In this document: one piece after another, positions 1-13,400 of the stretch
How the letters are laid out: each line of letters opens with the position of its first letter
Position numbering within the stretch: the first letter of the stretch is position 1
NCBI RefSeq assembly: GCF_022682495.2
Contig: NC_071397.1
Location: 20,284,739-20,348,738, forward strand
From: Desmodus rotundus
Taxonomy: Eukaryota; Chordata; Mammalia; Chiroptera; Phyllostomidae
Length of the DNA: 64,000 bases
Reading direction: 5' to 3'
The notes under the pieces: generated by a model
What the model was told of the DNA's origin: nothing
What the model saw: the letters and a program-made list of their open reading frames with translations, nothing else
Database searches by the model: none
Translations under genes and position numbers: made by a program

Positions 1-82
1 ATGTAAGGAAGTCTGCTAGCGGTACATTTTTCTAATGTTCATTCATAAATTCAGAAATCTTTTTTGTCCTTTTTGTAAATAC

Positions 83-136
83 CTTGTAACCAGGAATACC
101 CATTAATCCATCCTTTCCATGGCGTCCTGGTTCTCC
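83..136 (-). CDS. COL21A1: COL21A1 exon 15: collagen triple-helix segment (54 bp)
   Basis: Eighteen codons, [18 protein letters not shown]. Acceptor TTTTCAG; donor AAG|GTATTT. The last exon visible; the remaining helix and C-terminal exons lie left of position 1. Confidence 0.93.
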
Positions 137-1396
137 CTGAAAAATAAACATAAGTATTTTAATATATTTTTGCAATATTTTTAAAGAAAGATAATATGAG
201 ATCATTTTTATTTAAGGCAAAATATGCAAGAACTTTTTCTATCGAACTCACAGCACGTCCAGGATGGCCAGGAAAACCAGCGTTCCCCTTTTCACCTTTT
301 GCGCCCTGTATTTAAAAAATTAAAATTAAAAAAAAAAACTTAAAAAACAATCCTTTCAATAATCTCTTAAACTTCCAACTCTAACTTAGGTAGAAAAGTA
401 GGTTAACCTCATTACGTAATGACACAATTCACAGAACTACAGCTTGTGTTGGCTTTGCAACTTATTGACAGAGTATTATTTTACCAGGCCAGTGGACCAA
501 ATATAAGGCATTGAAAATATTGATGGATACAGAAGTATTACAAGCATCTAAGTGTCAAGGGTGGGAAGTGGAGATGGTTGGGGTTGGGGAGAGTGGTGGG
601 GGGGAAAATGGAGACAACTGTACTTAAACAATAATAAATACATATATATAATAAAAAATAAAATAAACAGATAAACCACATGTTGGAAAAATTAAAAAGG
701 CAGTGAGTACTGTAAATATACAGAGGACATAATCTTCCTTCAATGTGAAGAAATAGGAAGGCCCATAACATTCTCAACAGACACACCATTAAGCAGCTAT
801 CACTCACTGTAATTATTTTAAAAGTTCAAAATGATCAACAACACAACATATTCCTATAGATTACCATGTATAAGGGTCACCAGCTACCTTTTCGTTTTTT
901 AATAAATCCTTGAGAAATGTGAATAAAACAAATTGCTATAATGGTGGGCTGGGACTAAAATTTGAGGTTTTATTTCTATTACACTGAAGGTTCAATATGG
1001 ATACTTTGTTCTGTGATCCAGACTTCCCTTTTTGCCATAAAATCCAGGTGATCCTTTATCTCCTTTGGGGCCCATTTCACCCTAGAAGACAAAATATCAG
1101 TTGTAAATAAGAGTTTAATATGCCAACATCAAAATAAAGTAGAAATAAAATAACTTAAACTTTGTTTACAAAAGTCCTATTCCAGGCTTTATAAAGAAAA
1201 AGAAGGAAAAATAAGGACAGTACTATTACATGGTCCATAGTATAAGACTTATAGTTAAGATAATTTCTATGTAGTAAAACTTACTCATCAATCTTTAAAT
1301 ACTTTAATTTTATGATGGGAAATTTTAAAGAAATTTGATAAAGCTTTATGTGAGCTAGGATATTAATCTTAAACTTATCATTTACTTTAACATACT

Positions 1397-1427
<31 letters not shown>

Positions 1428-4400
1428 TAACACATTTGTAATATAAAGTTTAGAATTTGAAATACTATATGGCATTGCTGAATTTAAAAAGACCAATTTC
1501 TTCAAACTTAAAGCATTAAAGGAATGCCAACCTTTAATCCTGGCATTCCATGAAGCCCAGAAAAACCAGGAAGTCCACGGTCACCCTGAAAATAAAACTG
1601 AAATTAATTAAAGAACACACATTTCAGCCTAAAAAATTCATCATATATTTTTCAACCTTATCCCTTTCAAAGTCTATTGAAAATAAATCTGTGAACAGTT
1701 AAGTGCATATCTATAGTAAAACCCTGTCTCTATGAAAGATTAATTTTCATTTATCAAGGTTTTATTTATGTTCAGAGAAGGAAAGCATTTCGGAGCTTAG
1801 GGGAATCTCATCAGCAACTCTAACCACTCACTGAAGCTCCATCCACACTTCACATGAACAACCTTCCCTCAGCGACCTCTAAGTATACGGATAGAAACAA
1901 TTGTGTTAGAAGGCCTTCAGAGCAGGACTGACAGGAAGAAGCCTGCAGACCCTGGGAATGGGACTAGGATGGTTTGTGCAGGGATTGCCAAGACCAAGGG
2001 ACTGGAATGTGGTCTACAAGGGGGTCATGAGCAACAGGTTGGCCCGGATGACCCATCACTCAACACTAAGGAACACAGATGAAGCAAGAGCCTATCGGGG
2101 CTTCTGTCTCTCTGAGAACACTAATGATAGATTCTGCCAGTCCTCTTCTCCATGTCCCATGTGAGTTTCCTATAAGATTTTTTTGTTGATCTTTAGCTTT
2201 CTTAAGATATTTTGTGGTTCCTGTTTGTCAGCTAATATGGAAGCTGAAGGTAAGTTCTCAGTGCAATAGTGTTCACGGACTGAGCTTCACTATAACATGA
2301 ACTGGTTGGGTCACTGCATTGGACAGCCCTGTACATCAGTGGATTCTTCACAGTTGGATCTTCCACAGCTTTGGCATACAGCACTGGCTGACAGCATTCT
2401 GGAGGCCAGGTAGGGGAAGCCAGCATGGGTAAATGATCTCTACATCAGATTGTTTTAGTACTTCTCCACTTTTTCTTCCAAGTCTAAAGACTCTCAGTTT
2501 TAACTTTTCCGGGTATTAAATTTTATATTTCTGCCAGGTTGGAAGAAGGGAATTCACTTGGCTATACAGAGTTGAGGAAGAAATAGTGGGACTTCATTGT
2601 TATTAAAGGGACATCCGACCATCCCATTTTTAGTTCTACTTGCAATTTTCCACCAATTTTAGAAATACTTGACATTATGCTTTCCTGAGCCTTTGGGATG
2701 CCTGTGAGCATGTGTGTATGCATGTGTGTATGAATGTGACTCTGTGTGTGTGTGGTTGTGTGTATAAAGGAAGTCTCTTCTCTCTCATGAATCACGTGAC
2801 TTCTAGTTTTAGGATTCAGCTTCCTTGGATCTTTTCAGCTTTCAAAAATGTGGATCTGTTTGTTATTTCTTCTTTCACTCTCTCTGCCTTATTAAATCTG
2901 GAAAAGTCAGTGTTCTTGCTACCTGTCACTACCAGAGTAATACATAGAGAAGAAGATTGAATCTTTATGGGTACTTTATTGAGATGCCAGCTATCTGAGA
3001 AAATGGTGGGTTATGTACCCTAAAATCCATCTTAACTACTCATGTCAAGCCAATCTTTTTATCGGGAAAAGAAAAGGGTAGGTAACAGGTTTGGGAAAAG
3101 GTTAATCAGATAAAAGTTGCAGTCTGGCAGCATTTTTTCTAGTATTTCTATATCCGCAGATTAACAACTGTTTATCTGCATTGCAGACATTCCCTCCCTG
3201 GAACCCAATGATTCAGAAGCCATCTCTAACCCTTGCAGACCCTCTAGGGAATAAAGGCTGAGTTGCTTGTGGGCCTCCTGGAGTCACACAGGTCCTGTAT
3301 TTCAGTTCCTGGAACAACAGCTTTCCACATGCATTAATCACTTAATCCTATCAACTAGAACTAACTAAAATCTTTAACTCTTGAGTTCCCCTGTCAATCT
3401 TAGGTTTTATTACAATAAAATTATTATTATTCCCTTGAATAAGAGTTTAAGGTAGAGGATAAAGTTAACGTGTTTGTTTGACCCTTCACTGTCATCCAGA
3501 AGCTTTAGTGACGTATTGATGATTCAACATCCAGGACATCTTGCCTACTGTAGAGGTAGGTTCACAGCAGTCTGATACAGAGATCTGATCCGATCACTGG
3601 AGAGGAGTGAGGTGGAGGGGTGTAAGAGGAGGTTGGCTGAGACAACGGTACAAGCAAGCTCAGCACATGAGAGATCACTCTACCCTTGGGTGGAGACATG
3701 GCAGGGGCAGGGGCAGATATGCCAGCGAAACTGAAGCAGTAATCAAAAACCTCACAGCACATAAAAGCCCTGGACTGGATGGCTTCACAGGCAAGTTTTA
3801 TGAAACATTCAAAGAACTAACTCCTATCCTTCTCAAACTATTCTGGAAAATTCAAGAAAAGGGAAGACTCTCAAACTCTTTTTATGAGGCCAGTATTATC
3901 CCAAATCCAAAACCAGGGAAAGACACAAGAAAGAAAGAAAATTATAGGCCAGTATCTCTGATGAACACACATGCTAAAATCTTCAACAAAATATTGGCAA
4001 TCTGGATCCAGCAATACATTAAAAAGATCATACAGCATGATCAAGTGGAATTTATTCCAGGGATGCAAGGATGGTACAATATTTGCAAATCAATAAATGT
4101 AATATACCACATAAACAAACTTAAAGACAAAAACCACATGATCATATCAACAGATGCTGAAAAGCATTTGATAAAACCCAGCATCCATTTATGACAAAAA
4201 CACTCAGCAAAAGCACACCTCAGCATAATAAAGCCCATATGCAAGAAACCTACAACCAATGTCATGCTTATGATGATGAAAGTGTGTCTGCTTTCATCAC
4301 TCTTATTCAACATAGGGCTGGAAGTTCTAGTCACAGAGATCAGACAAGAAAAAGAAATAAAAGCCACCCAAATTGGAAAGGAGGAAGTGAAACTGTCCTT

Positions 4401-7400
4401 ATTTGCAGATGACATGGTAGTATACATAGAAAACCCTATAGTCTCCACTAAAAAACTACTCAACCAAATAAGTGAATACAGCAAAGCAGCAGAATACAAG
4501 TCAATATTCATATATCAATGGCATTTTTGTATACCAACAACAAACTTTCAGAAGGAGAAATTAGGAAAAATTCCCATTTACTATAGCAACAAGAAAGATA
4601 AAGTACCTAGGAATAAATTTAACCAAGAAGGTAAAAGACCTGTACTTGGAAAACTGCAGAATACTGAATAAAGTAATTGAGGAAGATACAAACAAATGGA
4701 AGCATATAACATGTTCATAGACTGGAAGAATGAACATCGTTAAAATGTACATACTACCCAAAGTAATCCATAGATTCAATGCAATTCCTATTAAAATACC
4801 AATGGTATATTTTACTGATTTAGAACAAATATTTCAAAAATGCTTATGAAACCGAAAAGACCCCAAATAGTCTCAGCAATCTTGATAAAGGAGAATAAAG
4901 TAGGAAGGTTCACAATACCAATATAAAACTATACTACAAGGCCACAATAATCAAAACAGCCTGGTCTGGCATAAGAACAGACACACAGAACGATGGAACA
5001 GAATAGAGAGCCCAGAAATAAACCCATGTCTCTATGGTCAATTAATATTTGACAAAAGAGGCATAAACATACAATAGAGTAAAAATGGTCTCTTCAATAA
5101 ATGGTGTTGGGAAAACTGGACTGGTACATGCAAAAAAAAAAAAAAAAAAGAAAGAAAGAAAGAAACTAGACCACCAATTCACACCATACACCAGAATAAA
5201 CTCAAAGTGGATAAAAGATTTAAATGTAAGTCATGATACTGTGAAGTCCTAGAGGAGAACATAGGCAGGAAAATCTCAGATATCTCATGTAGCAATATTT
5301 TTGTTGATATATCTCCTAGGGCAAGGGAAATAAAGGAAAATAAACAAATGGGACTACATCAAATTAAAAAGCTTCTGCACCGCTAAAGAAACCATCATCA
5401 AAATGAAAAGGGAACTGACTGTATGGGAGGACATATTTGCCAATGATACACTGGACAAGGGTTTAATCTCCAAAACATATAAAGAACTCATACAACTCAA
5501 CTCCAGGAAGACAAACAATCCAATCAAAAAATTGGTAAAGGTTCTGAACAGACACTTCTCCAAGGAGGACATACAGAGGGCCCATAGGCATATGAAAAGA
5601 TGCTCAACATCACTAGCCATCAAAGAGATGCAAATTAAAACCACAATGAGATACCACTTCACACCGGTCAGAATGACCATCATTAATAAATCAACAAACA
5701 ACAAGTGCTGGCAAGGATGTGGAGAAAAGGGAACCCCAGTGCACTGTTGGCGGGAATGCAGGCTGGTACAGCCACTATGGAAAACAGGATGGAATTTCCT
5801 TTAAAAAAAACTAAAAATGTAACTGCCTTTTGACCCAGAGAGTCCACTGCTGGGAATATACCCTAAGAATCCTGAAGCACCAGTTCAAAAGAACTTGCAC
5901 ACCTCTTTGCTCATAACAGCTCTAATTGCCATAGCCAAATTCTGGAAACAGCCTCAGTGCCCATCAGAAGATGAGTGGATCAAAAACTGTAGTACATTTA
6001 TACAATGGAATACTATGCAGCAGAAACTAAAAAGGAACTCGTACTTTTTGCAACAACATGGATGGAACTGGAAAATATACTAAGTGAAATAAGCCATTTG
6101 GTGAAAAACAAATACCATATGTTCTCACTTATAAGAGAATGTAATGAGCAAAATAAACTAATGAGCAAAATGAACCAGAGGCATGGAAACAAGGAACAGA
6201 CTGACAGTAGCCAGAGGGGAGGGGAGAGGGGGATAATGGTGGAAAGAAGGGGAAGGTAGTCAAACAACATGTATGAATGACCCTTGGACAATGGCGTGGG
6301 GATAGATGGTGGGAGGAGGTGGGCTAGGCAGAGGAGGGCAAAGGAGGGGGGGGAATTTGAACAACTGTAATAAAATAACAATTAAAAAAATAAGTTTTTT
6401 GAGGAGTCACTATTGGTTGCATCCATGTTTACAAGAGATTAGAATCAAAGAGAATCCAAGATTTACGGGAAGATGGTTCCATTTGCTATAGCTTGCCTCC
6501 AAAGCTTTTGTGACTGATGCGTATACTTTAAAGAGGCTATCCATCTCATAAGTTGACCTACAATCATAGTTTTTAGAATTAGGTCCAGATTACTTATATC
6601 AGTAATAAAAGAATATGAAAACTAAAATTTTAAAAACCTCATTATTTTAATGTTTTCAATATATGTATTTGTTTTCAAAGAATATATGCTTTGTACAGTA
6701 GTATAGGCATGTTATTATGCATATATATGGGACCACATGCCCAAAGGTCTTATACTGCAAAGAATTTGCTATTTAAAGTTTGGTGACCTATGATCTAGAG
6801 TGAACTATCTCACCTCCTTTAAGAGAGATGCAGACCATTAATCCTGTTCATGGCACAATCACAGCAACCTAAACTCATTCACCCAGCCCCCTCATCCTCC
6901 TAATGTCTCCTTGGTAGGCATTCAGGAATTCTTCTCACAATTCAGGCAATAATGGCAAAGTAGAACACATTTCACTGCCACAAACTATTCTGGACAAAGC
7001 AGAAAAATATGGAGAAAAGAAAGCCACATTGAGATCAAGACATTTTATCTCAACTCCCTGATGCCTGAGTAACTTCAGACAAATGATTTAAGTTTTTCAC
7101 TTCTCAGTTTTCCAAACTGTGAATGAAGAATGGCTCACTTAACAATTAATGTAAAAATAGGCATAGCATGACTTATTCAACTAACTCCATATGCCTTTTG
7201 TGAGGATTTCAAATGATAATAATGTGTATAATACAGATGCAAAATATGTCTGAAAATAAAACAGAAAAATGTACACACAGCAGTAAAAGCCTTCAAGCAC
7301 CCAATACATCACAAGCCTTACACATTTTGGTTGTTTATTTCTCCTCTAAGTAAAAAACAAACGCTAAGTCTTACTCAGGCTCAGGCAATAGTGACTTATT

Positions 7401-10400
7401 GGGAACTCTCCAAAATGCTCCCTCTCTCTCTAACACAAGGGTGGGCATTTCCCTGGGATTCAGGGATCACCACTGGGCGACTCAGGCCTAGGAAAAGGTA
7501 GATGCCTGAGCTCCTACTACAGGGTCACTGCAGAGCTTATCATTGACCACAGAACAGAGTATACCCAAAGTGAAGGTGAGAAGTCAAGTTTAGAACCAAG
7601 AAAGTATGAAGCACTCTATAAAAATTCAATAAAAGTTGTAAGTTTCCCAATGATGCCAGTAGAGAAAAATAAAACGGGATAGAAAGAGGCATAGCAGCCA
7701 ATAAATGAGGCAGGACATGGAATCATCAGTTCTTCATAATAAACTGAGATGCTGGATTCATTACAGAGCCTTAAAATCAAAGAGGGTGAAAGATTAGGAA
7801 ACAAACCAGACTTTGCAAAAGTATCCAGAGAAGTACTGAAATCCCAAGTCCACACAGGGAAGCACTATATATGGTGGAGGGACACTGGGCCCTGGTTTCT
7901 GAGAATATTTAGGGAGGTCACAGCTAGAGCTGTTTTAGAAAAAGAGCATCTGAGGAAAGGATATAGGAAAGAAGAAAAATATGGTACCACTCTTCTCATA
8001 AATAGCAGAAAACATTTTTTCAGAAAATCCCTGTTATCACAACAATCCCATGGAATCTTCAGATTCAGATAAAGCAAAATATTTTATAAGAAAATAGAGT
8101 GTGTATATGTATATATATTTATTCATTTAATACTGTTTTATTTATGATATTAATTTTAACATGAATTATATCAACATATTAATCATTACTATGCTCATCA
8201 CCAATATGTTTATATATTTTCTACATAATTGATATTCCTATAAGTTTATATTTAATAATATTAAAATAATAGACTCTACTAAGGAAGGAGAGGAAGGGCA
8301 CAGGACTGAACACCCCCATGTTCAGAGAATGGAAAGAGGAAGAGTAGATAATACCTAAACTGTGAAAAAGTAACCAATTAAGGCATCAGAAAATATAGGA
8401 ACATGTGATATCTCAGAACCAAGAGAAGAAAGCATTCCAAGAAGGAGGAAATAACCAATTGTGTCAAACGCTGCTGAGACATCAGACAAGATAGCAGAGA
8501 TTACTGGAAAACAATGACTGCTGGATTTGGAAGATGGTAGAATTAGTGATCTCCCTATGCAGCGGAAGGTTGGGATAGAAATCCCACTGGCACGGGTTAA
8601 AGAGCTAAAGGAAGTGAGAAAGTGAAGAGTAGAGGCACACTCGCACCGTGATGAGAAAGAGAAGTAGGGGGAACTAAAGGAGGCTATCTGGTTGGTTTGA
8701 GACGCTCATCCTTTGGGCTACTGACGGGCTGTTTAAGTAGGCTGAATTCAGGGCTCAGCCTGTAACCTGCAGCTGCTTTGTGCCTCTCCCTCCTTTTCCC
8801 CACACACCACTGTCTGTGCAGCGGTGTTTTCAGAAAGCTGCACAGGTGGACTACTTTCTCTTTTTGAGAAAGCCATAAAAAAAGTGGCAACTCCGCTAAG
8901 CCGGTTCTAACTACTTCTCCCTCCTATGTCACTAATGGCTTTAATGTTTTTAAACATAAAATGCATATAGTCTACATCAGTATTCCTCACATGTAGGTGC
9001 TATACACATTATTTTAAAAAGAGGATAATTTTGCAAGGGTTGTAGTTAGAAAATTAGTACAGGTTTTCACCAGGAGCAAAGCAAGAACTTAGAAATAAGA
9101 TTGCACTTTAGGAATTAAGTTAACAAATCAACATGGGGATCTGAGCAAATAAAAACGGGCATCTTAGATGTGGACCAGCTCCCAGGGCCAATAGGCCTTG
9201 ACTGGATCCATGGGGAGGAACTAACTTATTAAACATATTTAAAGAATATGTACTTCAATAGGAAGATTGGAAAATTTCAAAGTTGTAAAAAAAAAAAAAA
9301 GGAAAGTCAGCACTTTCAATGTTATCTGTACCCACTGAAGCTCTGGGGAGAAGTTCGGTAAAGCTAAAAAGCTAAGCCAATAGGCCATCTGTCAGATAGG
9401 AATCTATGATGGACACATGGACATTGGGCTATCTGTGGCTAATAGGGGACACATGCCACTCACTAAATCCTCTGCCTTCTAAGAGGGTGGCTCCCCCACC
9501 AACTCCCAGAGCTTAACCACGGGAGAGAACATGGCACCGACATAATGCCAATACTGATACCATTTGACAGCAGCCATCAAGTAGTAACCACTTTCATCTA
9601 ATAATAACGCCTTTATTAGACAATGGCCACTGACAAATTCCTGAGCCCACAAATGTTGGAATTCGCCACGGTGAACACTATTGAATGGGAGTCATCAGAG
9701 GTAAGATCTTTGTCTTTGAGTGACTGAAACATTTGTGTGTGTGTGTGTGTGTGTGTTTACCTTTTCACCATCCCTCCCTGGTTCTCCTTTGTAACCTGGT
9801 AGTCCTCGTGCTCCCTAAATTAGCCACAAAACAAAATTCTGTTAATTATGGTTTTTTGGTTCACTAGAAATGCTGTTTCTAAAAGGCACATAAACAGATC
9901 ACATACTTGCATTCCTGGGGATCCTGGAATACCGGGTGATCCTGGGATTCCCTGATATCCCTACAGAAAAGTAAACAAGAAGCAGTTAATATGTCATCAC
10001 ACTCACAAAGCACAGCCCTGCATTTCAGGATTCACTCCTGTCTCAAGTTTCTTACCCGTCAGACTTCGCTTAGTTTAAGAAACCAAAATAACAAAGTATC
10101 AAATGCTTAATAAGAAATTCATACCCTTCAGCCTTTAGGAAAAAAAGGTCTTAGATATCTCTAGATTAATAAAAACATCCAGAAATGCTTCAAGTAAAAG
10201 GATGGCTCTGGGATCAAAACATAAAGCCAATGTTCACAGCTCCTAAAAAAATGTACTGCACGTTAGAACATACTCAACATATTCCGGAGAAAAACACCTA
10301 AAACTGCAGGATTAACAAATGTAATACATTTTTAAACTACCTGATTAATGACCATCCAAGTTAATCCCTAGAATAAATTAAACCCTGAATGTTATCCTTC

Positions 10401-13400
10401 AGAGTAAGTCTGTAACGGCCTCTGGATTGCTCCTTTTAGAAAGCTACTGATGTTAATCTCAAGAACATGGCTGTGCCGTGTTCCTCCCCCTCCCAAGAAT
10501 GAGCTGTCTGCTGAGGCCATGGTCACTTTCATCTCCACCGCTTCTTACACATCCCTCCAGAAACTGGACCCCTGATAAGACAGCACATCTTTTTCAGACA
10601 GGAGGAAACTATTCATTCATCACTCAGCACATGGCAACTGAACTCAAAAACACACTTGAAGGCCCTGACATTTATTTAGGTTTCTCAGAGTCAATGTCAC
10701 TTGGACCACCTGAATGTCACTTGGACCAAAGTCAATGTCACTTGGACCAATGTTAACTTGGACCACCTGAAACCTGCAAACACATTTACCTCTCTTGTTC
10801 AGATTCATCTTTCTCAGATCTTACTGTTTGGGTATAGCTTTCTGTTTGTCAACAGTATTGACACAGATCTCACTAGTGTTTCAATTACATTGTCACTGAA
10901 ACCCAAAAGCTTCATTTCCGCGTGGCTACGTGGCTACTCGGTGGTCTTTACATTTATCCAACCGCTTTTCAGTACCCATTTAGCTGCAGCTTTGGAGACA
11001 TCACAATTCCATGCTTTTCCAGTCCCGTTTTCAAATATTTCTTCTACTACTCTTTGCTAACTCTAATAACAACGACAACAATAACAGTACAGTGGCTGTC
11101 TCAAAAAGACCAGTCACAGATTGTAGTTTTTCTCATTTCACATGCACTTGCATTTCGTATTTTGCAAAATGCTCTCCGTTACTCCCAGAATGATGACGAG
11201 TATATAATTTCAATTACCAGCCACCATCCTTTCCTTTATACCCCATTCAGTATTCACAGACTGTATCATTACACTTTATTCAGGATTTCTCCAACTCACA
11301 TTTTCTTCTTGAGTCCCTTTGCCCAGTCCTAAACATTTTACTCCACCAGCGAATGAGTTTCATAACTGACCTTTCCTTGTTCCATACAAAACAATCAGCA
11401 ATTTTCAAAACTGCTATACGCTCTCTGGGTTGGCACAGTTTGTGGTCACTGGATTTTGTGCCCCCTTGAGATGAGGAACAAAGTTTAATTCGTTTTTGTA
11501 CCTCCAGCATTGAACACCATGTTTGGCACATTTTCTGCAAATCAAACACTGGAAGAAATTACCTTCAAGCCATCCACGTGGCACATAAGAGTGAAATATC
11601 TCTTTCCCTAAGGAACCACATGACGTTTATGCTCTTTCCATTAGCAAATTGAAACTTTTAGTAATACCATGTGATTCATGTCTTCAAGATTAGTCAGAAA
11701 AAAGAAAAAAGTCAATCTGCACAGAATTTGCTCAGCTTTATATCTGCACCACAGTAGTTATCACTGAATCTCCTTCCCCTACCACTTTGGAATCCGTAGT
11801 CCGGGAGTTGAATTTCAATGCTATCCCTGTTAGCACATGCCCAAACAGATCTGGGTTACTTGTAAATGCTACCGCCTAGGATGCCCTTTCGGTTCCTCAG
11901 AACCTTGCATACACTCTCTGGGGAGTCCAACATGATTCACAACAAATAGGCTCTTATAATTGGAAAAATAAGAATGGCAATGATTTATATACTTATCATG
12001 TTCCAGACTAATTAACTCACTTCAACTTCCCAACCACCCTTTAGTGTAGGTTCTACCTTATCCCCATTTTAAAATGAGGGCACCGAAGCACAGAGGTTAA
12101 GTGACTGGCCCTGAGTTACATAGATAGTCAGTTGACGGAGCCAGTGGACCCACCCTCAGTCAGAAAACGCTCCATATTAGATCAGATCTTATGATCTGAG
12201 AATGAGTAATCAGAGTCAAAGAAACCCACTGAGCCAAACTACTGTTACATTGGTGCTCCGAGAAGCACTCAGAACCCCCAAATCCTGATACAACACAATG
12301 CAGTAGAAAGACAATGAATTTGGAAATTGAAAAAGACCTTCAGCTGAATTTTTGCTCCTCCTTTTCTATGGGATATTGGCTAGGTCACTTTGCCTGGACA
12401 AACCTTTTTTTTTTTTACCATGATAATACCCATTTTACTTCAGAAAAGAAACAGATGGTGTCGTAGGTGAAAATGCCTGGCAGATGTTAGGGTCTCAATA
12501 AATGTACATAAGTTTCTTTCTTTTCTTCAGACAAATGACTATTGTACAAAACTATTAGAACATTTCTGCAGAATGTTATTCTGTAGCCTTAACAGCTACC
12601 TTTAATGCATGAAGAATGACAGGTCCAGTATTCATCATCATTATTGAACATTTTTCAACATTCATACAAATCTAATCCTGCACATGTGAACAAAGCTTCA
12701 GTGTATGTATTTTTATGGATTTCAAAGAGAGGAAGAGAGAGATTTGTTGTTTCACCTATTCGTGCATTCATTGCTTGATTCCTGTATGTACCCTGACTGG
12801 AGACTGAACCCACAACCTTGGTGTATCAGGACAACGCTTCAACCAACTGAGCTACCCATCCAGGGCCAAGGCTTCAGTGTACTTTACAATGGTTCTGCTG
12901 GTTTTGATTTTGAAGAACTGCAATACAGGAATAATAAATACTTCCCACAATACTATACCCAAGCTATTATTGTTTTTTACTTAACTTACAATGAGATGAG
13001 GTATTGAAAACTTAGTTGTACAAAAAAACTTAAAGATTATTTTAGAAGCTAGAGGAAGCATGATTTATAATAAAATAAAAAACAAAAACCATATCCAAGG
13101 TGGGGAATCCCAGGGCAAATTACCAGAAGAAATTGGGTGAAATTCAGAAAAAAAAATTTTGGACTTAAAACCAGGAAAATAAAGGTTAACAGGGAAGAAT
13201 ATTACAACAGAAAAATTTCCAAGAGGAGCAAGAAATAAAATGTTGGTTGACTCATAGCTGGGCTCACTAAAACAAGAAAAATGATAAGTTTTTCTTATAG
13301 CTTACTGAGTTTTTATTCTTCTAAATATACAAGTTTCTGTGTTTGTGTGTGTGTGTTTAATTATAACCTTCACATGATCTTTGACTGTTTAATACTTGTC

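Larger units (their letters stand above)
6391..9760. other. Intronic sequence with little recognisable content
   Basis: AT-rich unique sequence. A weak MIR-like stretch lies at 7060-7160 (CAGTTTTCCAAACTGTGAATG) and (TG)n runs up to the splice donor at 9733-9757. No exon-like ORF, RNA gene or young transposon seen. Confidence 0.5.

Noticed and set aside
10690..10770. Regularly spaced repeats as a possible CRISPR array
   Set aside because: Direct tandem units without unique spacers, in a mammalian intron; a minisatellite.
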